This document shows positions 30,501 through 45,500 of a stretch of 64,000 nucleotides of DNA, in pieces. Made by a program: the position numbers and the translations under genes. This stretch comes from Siderastrea radians (Eukaryota > Cnidaria > Anthozoa > Scleractinia > Rhizangiidae): the NCBI GenBank assembly GCA_964017195.1, contig OZ024895.1, positions 28,202,875-28,266,874 of the forward strand. The letters run 5' to 3'. The notes beneath the pieces were generated by a model. The model had not been told where the DNA came from, ran no database searches, and was given only the letters and a program-made list of their open reading frames with translations. Position 1 is the stretch's first letter. Each line of letters opens with the position of its first letter.

Positions 30501-33500
30501 GCATAGCCTACTACTGTCAGCAACAACTTGGACATTTTAAGGAGGGTGTGGAATGCAGCTCTACAAAAAAATTAACAACATTAAAAAATCAAGTTATGGC
30601 AGGCAACTTCGTTTTCTTTTAATAATTGAACTGCTAACCCATTACAACTGTTTAAGGTATGTCAATAGCAGGTGTTAAAGGCTTAACAAATGAATACATG
30701 TAATGGTTGTTTCTGCTAGAGCTTAATGTTAAGCTCAATTGAACCTCAAACTCACCTCTCATTTGCCTATGTTTCTCTCTTTATTTAAAAAAAGGGATTT
30801 ATTGTACTTAAGTAAAGCATATACATTTATCCAACCCTATTCTTAGCACACAATTGATTATAAGCATGTTGTATACATGATCTGTCGGCTAATCATGACA
30901 TGCATAAAAATAACGTCAGTGGTCAAAACCCACCATGTTACACTTGTTAACCGGCTCTCGCCGTATAGCGACCGCCGGTTTATAAAATGGACTCCGTTTT
31001 TTTTTTCTGCGTTAGTTGGCCTAACATACAAACAAAGTGCTGTAAAGCTTGTGGTACGGGTACTCAAGAGCGGTACTATCTTATATAAGACGCATGCGCA
31101 TATTAGTCTGCTGAAAGTTAGCTTCGTGTGTTCTTGTCTTTTAATTTACAGTATTTAAGATATGAACGGCGAAAGGTTGTTAAGTATGGGGTTTCAATAT
31201 GTCTTGTATAATGCATGCGCAACTGAGTTAAGCAGCTAATAGGATTGAATGCAAAATTGGCTGTGTTGTCTGATCTAGTTGGTGGTTATGGTGAAAATTT
31301 TTTAGTGCAGGAGTTTTGTTATGGGGATTGACATTTTGAGGGATGTAAAAATGTGGGAGTGGAAGGATTTGTGAATGTGACGAGCACATCACACTTCCGT
31401 GAATGTGATTTGCTTTGAAAGTTACGCTTTGTATAGCAGCGGTGTGATATTGTGCTGCGTGAGAGGTAGTTTCCCTTAATGTTTTATGGGGTGAGGGTTT
31501 CCGAAGTGGATTGCAAGTTTTCTCATTGGGCAACCTGTATTTCGCAGAGGAGAGAAACGACAGCTGCGTTTGCAGCTAATTAGCACGGTAAGGAATGGTG
31601 GCTTAGGAAGGGAAGGGATTGGCACTAGTATGATGATGCAATTAGTGGATTGCACCATTTATACATCACAGTTCTTGAGAAGGGAGAGAGATGAGTGTTT
31701 ACTTGACGAGAAAAGTTGATTTTAATTGCATAAAGATGAAGGAATTGAACATTAATAAGGAGATCAATTAATAAGGTAGCTGTTACGAGTCTTTAAGTTA
31801 GAAAATAACTGAATATTATCATGAAATTATGAATATATGAAATTGCAAAATTATGAATATATGAAATTGCAACTGCATAAGTTGCGTTAATAACTGCGAG
31901 GATCTTCTTTACATTTATTTCTTCATTCCGCAGTTCAAATAAATATGAATATCATGTATTCAGAATTTCATCTTCATCCTTCCCGGGTATATTACGAACC
32001 AATTTAATGACCAGCTCCCAGTTGGCTTGTTAGTTCAATTGGTTAGAGCGCTGCACCGGTATCGCAGAGGTCAGGGTTCGAATCCCGGCAAGCCTGATTT
32101 TTTTCAGGCTTTCTTTTCGCAATTGCATAAGTTGTGCGAGGATCTTCTTTACATTTATTTCTTCATTCCGCAGTTCAAATATTTCATATATTCATAATTT
32201 CATCTTCATCCTTCCCGGGTATATTACGAACCAATTTAATGACCAGCTCCCAGTTGGCTTGTTAGTTCAATTGGTTAGAGTGCTGCACCGGTATCGCAGA
32301 GGTCAGGGTTCAAATCCCGGCAAGCCTGATTTTTTTTTTCAGGCTTTCTTTTCGCAACTGCATAAGTTGCGTTAATAACTGCGAGGATCTTCTTTACATT
32401 TATGAATATCATCATGCGATGTGTGTGGTTTGCGTGTTGTGTTGGTTGGTTTGAGGTAATTTTGTGCGTAGTCTGGCACGTAGCCGTTCCGAGTCAACTT
32501 GTTTACTTTGCATGGGGATTCCCGGGTTAGCAAACCGGATTTAAACATCACGTCATGAGATGTGCCTTAATGTGCCCCAGACTCTGACGACCTGCTCGAG
32601 CTCGTGTTTATCAAGCGTTATGTTTTGATTCTACTGCTATGTTCACTGTTTGTATTCACGGTCCACTGAGGTACAGCAGTGAATATTTTGTCATCCCTTT
32701 GTAGGCATCCTCAGTTGTGGGCAAATTTATACCGACATTCAACGTTTGAGTGAATTTGCGTTTTTCAGCAGAAATAAAAGCGATAAGAAAGATAACCTGA
32801 GTCATCAGAGTTTAAACATTACGTCATCCAGTAACGCTATAGTCAAAATATTGTTTCACACAATCTACTTTTCATCACGCCGGTTCATATAAACACAGGA
32901 TCGTGCTAACATTTGTGAAACCTAGGGGGGGGGGGGGGGGTCAGAAAGGCCGGTTAAAATGCCCATTGGGCTTTCTTGTATGCAGTTGACGAGAAAAGAT
33001 TCTAAGGAAACCAGATTCAAGACAAGTTCCCAACAGGGGGGGGGGGGGATGGCGATTACTGCTCTCCCTGAATGGCATCTTAGTATCACTCTCAGCTGAA
33101 ATGGTGTATTCTCTCTGTTGTTACAAAAAAGAGCCACTTATTACACAACTGTCACCTGACATACCTTTTGGTGAGGGCATCAGCATGTTGAAGGAAATCT
33201 GTTCTTGTCAGCATGTTTAGAGCACACTGAATACCTCCACATTTCAAAAAGTGAACCTTCAAGACAGCAATACAAATAAGTTTTTCAAAGCATCCCAGAA
33301 ACTAGTCAAAAGTCAGCAGTCATTTTAGAAGGACCAAAGGACATCCTGGAATATTGTAGAATCATTCTCTATGCAACCCCACTTAGCTGAGAGATTCTTA
33401 AAGCCAAGGATACTCATAAGTGACAAAATAGAACTTCCCATATAAGTTGTAAATGTGTTACGCATTATAAACCTGCTACATTGTATATTTTAACCTTTAA

Positions 33501-36500
33501 GCCTTTTTCGCTGGTCTAGATATTAACATATTTCTCGTATGCTAGCTGAGAGATGTTCTTTAAGACAATGATTTGTGGTGATCCATCAAATTCCCTTCAT
33601 TTGCAGGACCTGAATTATTACAAGAAGTAAACTATTATCTGGCATGCAAATCACAACAAGCTGTAACGCTAAAAATAATAATCACTATCACTTATTAATC
33701 ACTACCTCTAAAATGTTTATTACATCAAAATCAGACACAAGATGAATGAGCAACAATCTCTCGAGGGCTTTTTTCTTGCGGTAAGATCTCCTTTCTGATA
33801 AGTGTTTCTTCCAATAAAACAGAAAATTTAAAGAGACAAGTACACGGCATGCACCAACTTACTTGGAATTCTAAATTTTGATGATCTTGAGCAGGTAACA
33901 AGGCCGGGATGAGAAGGGAATAAACAATCTGAAAAACAGCAACACAACATTTAAATGCAAGTCAATGGCTACATAACTTGTTTGACCAGAACTATAAGTA
34001 TAGTTGTAGTGTCGTAGAGTCTTAGGGCCAATTGCATAAACAAAGTTCAGACAAGGTTTAAGAAAAAATTAATGTGGCCTAAACTAATTTCAAGCAAGGT
34101 CAGAATGACTACCACATTTTGTTAGACTCTGGTTAGATGGCTGCTGTAGTCTGTTCTTTGAGAGTTCTAACATAATTTTGACCCGCTTATGGCTTAAATG
34201 GCTTAAGGAGAACCAGTATTCACCTCAATTTAGCATTACACCACATCTACCTCAGACTTTGTTTAATTGGCCTATAGTGTCAGTCATAGTGTTGTGAGGT
34301 TGCAGAGTCACAGGATAGAATTTCTTATAAAACAGACCTGTGGGGATTTAGCATCTCATATGCATTGTCATGGCAGCTACAATAAGAAAAAAAGGAGATG
34401 CAAGAAGCAGGGTATTAATTGAGGGAAAAGTGGGGAAGCAGCAAAAGAGTAGATCAGCTCTACAAAAAGTGCTATGGAGGTCTAGGTGGTCAAAGATGGG
34501 CGACAGTTGAATAATGCGCTGGACTTCTGTGTGAGAGTCCAATCAAGCAGGCAGGCAGAGAGACAGAAAAACAGACAGACACAGTGTAGGCAGGTAGACA
34601 GAGAGGAAGTTGAAAAACAGATACATGAAACCTTCTAACCTCTAGGTTATAAAGAGCTTGGGTAGAAGATGGTGTGAAGAACATGGCATCTAGTAGAGGA
34701 GATGAAGCCTTTGAGCTGTTTTCTGAACAAGCTCGACAGACATTCTTGATATTTCCAACTGTTTCTGTGTCTGTAAGGAAAAACATAAGCCCAATAATTA
34801 AACTTGTGATTAAAAAAGAGATAACAATAGCCATGAATTAGAAAAGTGAAATAATTTCAACTGCTGTTTACCTGAAGGTATGAGGTTAAGTAGCTGTTGA
34901 ACTCTTTCTCTTAGATCAGGAATATCATGTGCAATACCATCATCAGCAAGATCAATCAGGTACTGCATGAAGCTATGGCGCTTGGACAACATCTGACATC
35001 ACAAAACAAACCAGTTACACCTCATGTAGTATCAACATACACACAGGTCTCCAGTCTTTATAACTACCTTAGAGAATCGATTTTCGATAAAATAATAACT
35101 AAATAGACTGTTCTTTTTTTCCAGCTACTTTTTCCATTAACCCTACTACTTTAAAAATCAGTGACGGATCTGCTTGATGGCTTCAACATTACTCATCCTA
35201 CATGCAGCAGTATATCACACATTATATGTAACATTGTAAGTATAATAAAAATGAATGAACAGTCAGCTCAAGTTACCGTCCTGGGAAGCAGAAGGTTACA
35301 AAGTTAACTCACATTGAGAAGCCAGTTTTTCCTTTGTACTGCTCATGACAAACTAAATGCACTTTACTAATAAAATTACATGCAGATCAAGTTTCACAAT
35401 TTTAGCGATCATCCCCTTTATCAAGACAAGGTGATTTATTTCTTATTTTATCTTACCACTCCTGGTAAACAGTTTTCAGTTTCCAGATTTGGTCCATCTA
35501 GTGCTGCTGGTGTTGACCCCCCTGATGAGTCTGATGAGGAGTCTGGTGATGATGGCATGGAACTGTTCAATGGTGCAATCTTTGCTGTTATTAACTGCAA
35601 TGAAATATAACAAAAATAAGTCATGAATGCATGCAGCTGTATAATTACGCAGACTGAAGCAGCCAAGGTACTAAGTCTGGTTCCAGTTTATCCCAAGACC
35701 AAGCAAACTTCATGTGTGTTGATACATGTATTGATGAAAGAAAACTTTACTTAGGTTCTGTAAATAAAACTATAGTGAATATATTGTCAGGTTATTAAAA
35801 ACCCACTACTTACAGTTCTGTCTCTGAGGGGAACTTGTGAAATAAGTCTTTTGTCATCATTAGGAGATAAGATTTCGCCATTAACATACAGATCAAGTCT
35901 TGCTGCCTGCAGAGAGCCCTTTACCCTTTTGAAGCAAAATTAACAACATGGATCAGCTCAGCAGGCAACACACAAATCTGTAGGGATCCTCATAGATTAT
36001 TTCTGGGAGTGCATAATAACATGAAAAAATGAATGGTTTATCATTTTTGTGTTCAGATGTTATAGCCATCTAAAGTAAAAGATGTAATTGCAGAAATAAA
36101 TGTCAAGTCATTGATTATCCAAACCTACATTGGCCACAATGTTTGTTTATCTATTCAAGACATTTCTCTGTGCTCCAATTTTTTTTTCTGAATATAACCA
36201 AGTCACAGTTGGAATCACTTTGAGAGAGAAATATTGGCTAAAACAAAACTATCAGAAAAGACAAAGGCAAGCAGGCAGTTGTTTTATTCCTTTCTGAAAA
36301 AAAAGTACCGGTACTACTGTGAGGATAACCTATTATTTTTATGATTGCTCATATCCAAGTCTTGTTGGATAAAGTGCTCAGTTTTGATTTATGTCTCATA
36401 AAATAATAACATTTTTTTGTTATTATCTGGACTTTCATTAAAGCCCCAGCAAGTCCAGAGGATTGAGGTTACTTAGTGGGCAACTGCTATGAACGATGAC

Positions 36501-39500
36501 ACTTTAATCAAGTTATCTATCTTTATCTAGGAATCTACTGAGATATATAAGAGAGTGTGGTGTCTTTTCATCATGAACTCTTTAACAAATAAAAATTATT
36601 TACCTACCACCTACATACATATACTGTATTTACCCGCGTATAGGCCGCACTTTTTTCAAGGAAAAAACGTTCGAAATTTGGGGTGCGGCTTATACGTGGG
36701 TACAAGAGTTTTGAGCTCATTAATATGCAAAACTTCCCGACACACACAGAGTAAACAAAGTTCCTGAATGCTTAACAGTTTGATTGAATGTATCGTATGA
36801 GGTCAAGTTAATCCATGTCTTCGAAGAATTTTGCCTCTCTCTGCTGCAATGAGTGTATCTAGTTTCCGAATATGATTGTTATTGAATGAAGTCCAAAGAA
36901 GTTTGCATGTGAAGCCGCGAAGACCTTTCGATGCCGTTTACCTGAAACCGCGTTTGTTTATTTGCCGAACTACACGAAAAATACACAGAACCCGTCATAA
37001 AAAGAAAAAGTCATAAATGAAACTGATATAAAATATCACAGTTTTGAAGTTTAATGCACATTGTCATGTCTTCAGCGATAAATAAGAGGTGATTTATTTT
37101 TACCCTACGCACGTTAATTTGCATACGTCGAAAGCGAAATTGGAAACCTTTTAATACACAATGCGTAACGCAACGATGCTTTTGATACAACCCTCACTCT
37201 TGACAGACGTTTTGCCTTCCTGTTTCACCTGTAAATGTGTAAATTCTTAAACAATCGGAAATTTAGCATCCCTTATACAAAGCTTCTCACTACGCTGAGC
37301 CCGTGAAATCCCTGTTTTACGAAACAACAGGGAAAAGCTCGAGTTTCGAGCGACTTTACGTTAGAGTATTTTGTCACATAGCCAGCCGTTTTGAGAATTA
37401 TCGCAACAATTTCCGTAACATTAAAAACTTAAAGTGGATAATTTACCCTATGGGGAAAGGAGCAGCGAATTCTAAACGCATGTGTATCATTTGTCATTAT
37501 TTGATCGCAAAAAATGGCAACGCCTGCACCTCATTTCTCGACACACTTGTTGGATCTGTAAACAATAACGCTCGCGATCAAGTTCCGTCCGTTTGTCCAA
37601 TTCATTTCTCGCTAGATCACTCAAGCGACAAGCTCATTAGTTTCTCGACTCGAAACTCGATTCCTCTTCTTGTATAGTTAAGAAATTATTTTTCCCCAAG
37701 ATTATATTAAGTCACAAGTTTGGGGTGCGGCCTATACGCGGGTGCGGCCTATGTTATTCATCGGCCGGGAGGTCCGTATAGGGAAAAACTGTGCCCGAGC
37801 GGTCTTGAGTATACCCGTACGAAATTTTTGAACCAGACAGAGACGCAATCCAGCCTGACTCTGGCAGGAATACCGTTCTTGGAGTCAAACATCAGCCAGA
37901 CATGAACCTGACAAAAAAATGTCTTGCTCTGTGTTGGAGAGCCGGGCAAGTGTCTGGCTTGTGCCCTGCCGAAGTTTGGCCGGACGGGACACCAACACGA
38001 GCGTGACAAGAGCCGAAAATATCATGCATGGTCTAGCAGCCTGACACGAGCCTGAAAACGAACCAGACAAGCCAGCCTGACTAACAGCACTTTTATATAA
38101 CAGATCAGAAAAGACTTAATGGTTTTTAGGAACATTAATTAAGGCCACACTTAAGTTATAATCACACTATTCATGAGCAAACAAAGGCAAACTCACCACA
38201 GGTATACAACGCTGTCTATAGCTAGGAAAAGCATGTCAAGAGCTTCAGTTCACAGTGAACAAAGAGCCATGTGAAAAACGCTTCGAAGAATTTATTACCA
38301 TCAAAATTAATACTTTACATAAAGGGAATATTTCTCCTAAAGAGTTCTTCGTGGTTTTTGTGAGCCGAATATTTGCCTCAGTTGAAAACGTGATGGAATG
38401 CAATCTAATATAGTCCCTTGAGATCTCCCATGGGACACACAAGTTGAAACATAATTGGTCAGCTGTGTTTATTCTTCAGAGTTCTGCCTGCGCTCATGTT
38501 ACAAACTGACCTCAACGGTTGAATTTTCAAGCGGGAACATTTCTGGTAAAGTGACAAACTTTTGTGGATGCACAGTTCTGGAAGCTATTCCTACGATGAT
38601 GTACAATTCTAGCGAGTTATTGGAAGCGATGGTTATCCCCGATTCAAGTTACGGTTGTTTGATATCGTGGAAGCGTGCGTATGCGTGGCTGTTACAGCTT
38701 TCAGTTTGATCCATTTTAGGCCAAATGCTCATTCACGCTCAATGTTCTCAGCTCCAGGTTGTTGTAACAATGAATTGGCTACCTACAGGACAGTTGAGTT
38801 ATAAAATGTAACCTTCGGAAGAAAAGGAGGCCGTAGGCAGAGCAAGGTGAGCTATTGCTGATGCAAACATAGCCACAGATGACTCGATCCATGAAACAAA
38901 CCGTTGCCTGCTAAAGTACTTCATTTAGTTGATAATACTCTCTTAATAATACATGTGCAACCTTATTTAGGTTGGTATGTGAACGCTAATTGCCAAAAGA
39001 ATAATTAGAAATTGTAGGCTCGCTTTATTTCCAACTGATTTTCAGTTATCTCAAAGGCGTACAATTATTATCGAACATTCATCCTCACCAGACTACGGCA
39101 TCGGAGACATCTTGCCGTACTTTACATAATTTCATAAACATTGACTTATCTACCCATCAAAGAAAAGAATAAATGGTTTTATTAAGGCATATCCTGAAAT
39201 GTTTCATTGCAGTAATTATGTCTTGTGCGATTGCAAACTGTACTAGCCGTTAAAATACTTTATAGACTCCACAGTGTAGTTTGAAAATTTTGAACGGTTA
39301 ACAGTTTTATTCAGCGTTATTCAGGCTGGACTAAGGCTGGACAATTTTGTGGTTCCAAGTATTTACATGTCGGGCTAATGTCACGCTCTTGTCCGGTTCT
39401 TGTTATGCTCTCGTGAACCCCAATCGGAAAATTTAAATGTCAGGCTCTTGTCTTGCTAGTTCCCGCTAATTTTCAGGCTCCATGACCTGCTCTTGTCACG

Positions 39501-42500
39501 CTCTTTCCCGCTCTGTCTGGTTCGCGTATTTTCTGCTCTTGTCCGGCTGGTGTCTGGCTAGAACGTCAGGCCAGAGTCAGGCTCTTGTCGGGCTGGACAT
39601 TTTCGTACGGGTACGGCCCGTACTCAAGACCGAGGGCACAGTTTTCCCCTATATGGACTGACCTGGGCCAGTGAATAACGTGTTTATTGTTTTCTGCAAT
39701 TTTGGAGGTGGAACGAGGCGAATTGGTTTGAGAACTGTTTGTAAACAGTCCTTCAACGTGCGCTAGACCCCACAATCAAAGTTAAGTTAAAATTATTAAT
39801 CTTACGAAAAAGAGCTGCTAGCAAACGGTAGCGATAAAGGATAGACTAACGATAAAACAGAACTAAAAATATATCATAAAACAATAAGCGTTAAGAACAA
39901 ACCCCGACGTCTCATAGCAAGAATAAAGAAATAAGCTTTGTCTTGTTGAAAATGAAATCACTCCCTGCATATCTTAGTATTTTAAACATATTTTTGTTCA
40001 TTCTTGGTCAAGACTTTCGCAAATCGATACTTTGAAAAAACTAAACTGTATTTATAAAAAACCTGTTGACATGCAGCAGTTCTTGTCGAAGACACAGCGT
40101 TGCGAGGTTTCTTGTTTGACTATTTTAGGTAACGATCATTGATAATTATATTGTCTTGAAAGAAGCTAAACGGGACGAGATTAGAAAAGAGATCTCCAAG
40201 GAAATTTCAACTGAGAAACGGAGGTCAAAAAACTACCTTGCAGGCCGTGTCAAATCAAATGGTATGTCAATAAAAAAAACTACAACACGAAAAAAGCAAG
40301 CCAGCAACACAGAAATACTCCCCCTTTTCAGAGAACAACCAGGCCTTTTATTCTGTTGCTGATTTTTCCTTTCACTTTACAACGGTTAATAAGAGAAAAG
40401 TTTCATTTTAAGAAAAATCCAGCGTTTCGTTGTGTGGGAGTCAATGATTTTACTTCAAGTTTTCCCGCGGATTGGAGCGGGCCATACGCGGGGTCCGTAT
40501 GGGAAAATCCGGACCGCTGGAGCACGTGTCATTAGCCAATCAGATTCAAGGATTTAGGATTCTGGACCGCTGAGATGCTTCAGAAAAAAATAAATGTATG
40601 TATACACTTGTAAGGCAAGTTCATACAGGGAAGTTTGATAGAGACAATGAAGGAGAAAAATACCTGCTCAATATCTGTCTTCTAACAGATGCTATAGACT
40701 CATTTGTATGTGACCAGATTTCAAAGTCATCTCCCTGGCGACCATGGGAGGGAAATCTGACAATGAGCGACACATGCCGACCTCGACATGACCTACAGAT
40801 GAGAAACAAACTTATTCAGTTCTATTGCTTATGTCTCCAGCCATATAGTTCTGTTTAGAATAAGAGTCTACCACCAGGGTTTTCTAGAAAACTTAAAGAA
40901 TCAGTAGACATAGTATATAATTATGGCAAGCAGCCACGTGCAAGTTGTCTTTTCACTGTTACAGTTGTCAACAATATTTTGGAGCAATCATCTCATGGTC
41001 TGGTCTTCACCGCTTGCATTACCTGAGGTTGCAACCACTTGGGACTAGTGCAAGGAAACATACATTATTCGCTGTGCACACCCTTCCTCCCTCCATCCCC
41101 CTACCTCCCTTCCTTTCTTTCTTCCTTCCTTCAATCATTCAGGCCTGCAAATTTACAGGTCTGTGAATTTCACTCACCCTAAGGCTTACTAATTCCATTT
41201 ATTAACCCATTAACGTCTGTGCCGGCCTAAACCGGCCTTGATTTTGCGCGTGTTTGCTTTCGGCCCTAGCCTCCCCTAGAAAGGCTTTTTTAGTCCCCTT
41301 TTGTCCTAGTTGTCTTTGAGAACGTTCAACCGATCAGAATCCACCTACTGCACATATATTTGAAGGCTTGAGGGAGGTCCTAGACGGGAACACTTCTTGT
41401 CACTCTCCAAGAAGATCCCATTTCACTCAAAATGGCCGTCGTGCTCTTCACGCGTGAATTTCTAAGATGGCAATATCTCACTCTCGGAAGGAAGGATTAC
41501 CTTTTGAAACTTAAAAATCGAAAGAAGAAGCTCTAAGGAACACTCGACAAGTTAAGCGATGGAATTTAGAGCTTTTAGAGCGAAGAAAAACATCTTTCGA
41601 GGACAACAGCCGTTTTGTCAAAGCGAAGGACAATCTTCCATCATAAGACATTTTTCGAGCTGTGGACTTTCTGGGAAATGCTCAAGCACTTCTACAAGAC
41701 TGCGGTGGAGCAAATCACAAATTTGATTGTAAATTTTTACCAAAATAGCTTCTTAATTGAAGCATTCTTTGTATTCCTTAAAGTTTTCGGAAAAGTTTTG
41801 AAAAACGTGCACAGTTCACATCAGTAAATGCTCTTCAAAATAACTTGTCGTTTCGTACTGCACATGGGGTTGTTTACTACCAACTGCTAATTTAGTGAAG
41901 CGATTAAAAAACACGCAGACGTTAATGGGTGAAGTTAAGCTTGGGAGTGTTGCACTGAGATTGAGATGCATTGTTATGGATGGATGGATGGATGGATGGA
42001 TGGATGGATGGATGGATGGATGGATGGATGGATGGATGGATGGATGGATGGATGGATGGATGGATGGATGGATGGATGGATGGATGGATGGATGAGTCCC
42101 CAGCAAAGTCAAACCAGCCACAGGAGAACTAGTGGTATTACAAACTTGACCACATACCTTCCATGAGGCAGAATAGCACGTTCTTCTGCATGCTCATCAT
42201 CGCACTCACTTATGTACTCTTTGAGCACTGTCAAACAGCGCACAGTTTTTTTAGCTTCTTCTTGAAGCTTTTCTCTGGGCACCTCGGATTTGTTCTCAGT
42301 GGTACCGTTCTCTGTGCTCTTAACTGAGAGCACATCGGCAGACTGGCGTATCTGGTTGGTACAATTCATGATAAACTTATCATGGATGTCAACCTGTAGA
42401 AAAGGATTTGTTTTTTGTGCATTAACACCATAATGACCATTTATATTGAACAATAATTATAACAGACTGCAAACCAGGCAGGTGCACAATCAGCAAAGGA

Positions 42501-45500
42501 AATCTATTGTAGTTAAAAAGGGCAACAACTCTTTGACTGACAAAATAATGTAATGAATAGCTGACGTGAATGCAGTGTACCTGACTTGCCCTCAGTTTAG
42601 GTCCTAAAGAAGTGAATGTCTCCTTAAGCAATTCAATAGCTCTACTTGCAATGTCATCTGATCCTTGCAGTACAACCTGAAAGTTAAGAAAAAATAATAT
42701 ATATAAATATCATATCTAAAATAATTTAAAATAAAATAATATAAATATTATATAAATAAATATTGTTAAAATATTGCTTTCCTAACTAAAGTGATGACCA
42801 TTCAACTATAGTGACGATCATTCAATTGAACATTATGATAACAAATTAATTTTGTCCCCTGCCTGATTAGAGTACAACTATACATTTTCTACCACAAAGG
42901 AATTGGTTGAGGCTACTGTGTGAGTCAAACAGCAAGGTCTAGACAGCCGGTTAAAAATATTGATAACACTTCTACTACCAAGATCCTCATTACCTGCCAC
43001 AAGTAATCCACTCCAATCAGATCCAAATCTTCCATTAAGTATGTTCTTCTCTTTGCTACTAGTTTACCCTCCTTGATGTTTACTCCTCTGAAAAATCTTT
43101 CAAAACACCTGAGGTAAAAAATATTTATCTATCATCATTTGTCTGTTGAAAAAAGAAAAGTGGCCCTCCAAACAAATACTTAACTTCATTTCTAAAGCAT
43201 GAAGCAAGTACAGGCATTACTTCTTCTCCTCCTTAAATAGGATGCCAGTTTGTAACAGAATTATTCCCCCACCAAAAGGCCTCTTCCCAAAGCTGTCATA
43301 AAGGTTTGGGAACCAATGATTTCCTCTGGTCAGCTATTGCAATTCTAAGTCTAGTTACGTGAACGTTGACACCCATACAAGGTGCTTCTACTATTAACAT
43401 TTCACAAATAGAAAATGACACAAACTTCCTAGAGTGTTTACATCAGGTTAAGTAGGCACAGAGCAACATCATCAGAACAGTTGTATAAGACACCATCCCC
43501 ATTTTTGCATAACATCATAAATCAAAATTGACTATGCAACAGTAAGGGGTGTCTTCTATAATCAGTGGAAAGTTTCCTCTGGCTACATTTCATTTTCAGA
43601 ACAGTACAAATCTTAAGGCAAATACACGTTCTGTGTTTACTAACCTTATTCCATTTTCAGTTAAAAGAGAAGGATCTAACTTGAGAACATTTCCTTCAAA
43701 GAATGATCTGCTGATTTCAGGATCAAGGTCTGGTTCATCTCCCATCAACTACAAAAAGCACATCGGTGGGATAAGTAGAATACAGCTATTATTAAATCCA
43801 CCTGGACTGGTTATATTAAAAACAATTATTTACACTTTTTAAGGCAATCAGAAGTCTATAGCAGATAATACTTCTCAAGACCTTGAACACTCTGGATGTC
43901 CCAAACACAAATCAACAAAATAATTATAAGCAAAGGTTTGGTTACACAAAAGCAAGTTAAAAATCAGCCAAAAAAAATCGAACGACGCTTTGGTGTCATC
44001 ATGATACCATTTTCAAGTTCAAAATGATTAAAATTAACTGTCAGAAATAGTTCACAAGTTCGCACAGTTTCCAAACTATTTCTGACAGTTTATTCTAACC
44101 ATTTTGAACTTAAAATTGGCATAATAACAACATTGAAAAGTCCTTCGATTTTATGGTTGATTTTTATTTGCTTATGTATGTACAAAAAAATCTTTTTTTT
44201 TGTACATACATGCAATATTAATATATAGATTTAGCCAAGCCTAAAGGCAGAGCCGCCCTTTTTGTTTTGTCTGTTTTCTTTTTTGTTATTTGTTTTTGCT
44301 GGCAGTTATTAATTTGTGAAAATACTCTCATTCAAGTCATTAAATTAAAAAAAAAAAAAAACCTGCACCCGCTGAGTGTCGAACCCGGCTCGTCAGCATA
44401 AGATGCCGGTAACTAGTCCACTAGGCCATGGGCATTTAACAATATATTTGGAGTTAATTTGAATACTTATTTCTTTCTTCGTGACAAGCTGCCTATCAGC
44501 CTAAAAATGCTGGTGTTTTTCCTGCAAAATGTGTTCGAAACACTGTAAAAACCATGGTTGTGGACAGAAAAAAACCAAAAAGCACTAGCTCTGCTATACT
44601 TGGCGTCGAAACCGCTGTGAAAAGCTGCAAACTCAAGCAGTGTACCGACCGAGTTTGAACAGAACCTACGAGGCAAATTTGAACTTTTTGCCTGAACTTT
44701 ATCGCCTAATTTCTTTCGCCTAAATTGAACTTTTCCCCTTCCACCAAAAAGACAACTGAGTGTTCCTTGAACTTTTTTTTCCATTAATAAATTTGTTTTT
44801 GACTTTTGTTGTCTATGCTTGTTTTGCTACAACGTGGGTCAACATGCGATTTCGTGCCAAAAACACATGGGATTCAGCACAGGGTTATATCCAGTGTATG
44901 AAGTGTATTGGTAGCCCTGTGGTGCGGGCAGAAGGACGGACGTACAGATGTACGGACGGACGGATGTACAGACGGACGGTCATGTGACTATTACGTCACT
45001 ACCAAAATTTTTTGGCTTGACAGGTTACCAAATTTCCTTAGCAATGGAGCTCCGCTGACGCGCTAGTGCGCTGGCTCCATTATAAAAAGCAGTCATTTAG
45101 TTGGGAATAAAACAATTAAACTTGTTAGTGAGAGTTATTTTAAATTGGGCTAAGTTGAATATAGACGTCTGCATACATCATAGAAGAAACAACCCTCAAC
45201 TTGTGGAACCTGGTGCAATGAACCTCAACTTATCTTCATGTGTAAGGCTGCACTAACACTCCAATGTGTGCATGCTTGTGTTGAATGCTAAATCCATCAA
45301 ATAAAGCTTAAGCCTAAGATATCTGGTACATGTATTTAAGAGTGCCAATCCCAACAGTAAATACTAAGCAGTTTACCCCAAAATTGACTTATTACATACA
45401 GCCCCACAAATTACCTTTGAAAACCATTTGAAACAACACTCTCTGTCTGATGGCAGGACAGCTTTTTCTGCAAGGCACTGCCAGATCTACAATTCCACAC

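Larger units (their letters stand above)
31876..32408 (+). repeat. Tandem units of about 240 bp, each carrying a tRNA-like body
   Basis: Two full units and a 45-bp start of a third. Each runs from AAGTTGCGTTAATAACTGCG or a shorter form, through CTTCCCGGGTATATTACGAA, to a tRNA-like body and a GCCTGA...TCAGGC hairpin. Confidence 0.85.

Noticed and set aside
30900..31250. TATATAAG at about 31076-31083 as a promoter or solo LTR
   Set aside because: No paired LTR, no duplication of flanks and no downstream open frame; the sequence alone does not support it.
31876..32408. Direct repeats as a CRISPR-like array
   Set aside because: Units are long and contain tRNA boxes, there are only two and a half of them, and the context is a eukaryotic intron.
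37303..37674. 124-codon open frame as a host gene
   Set aside because: It lies inside a TIR element and has no recognisable domain or splice structure.
41895..42166. Open frames of repeated MDGW / SIHP
   Set aside because: Produced by the (ATGG)n microsatellite.
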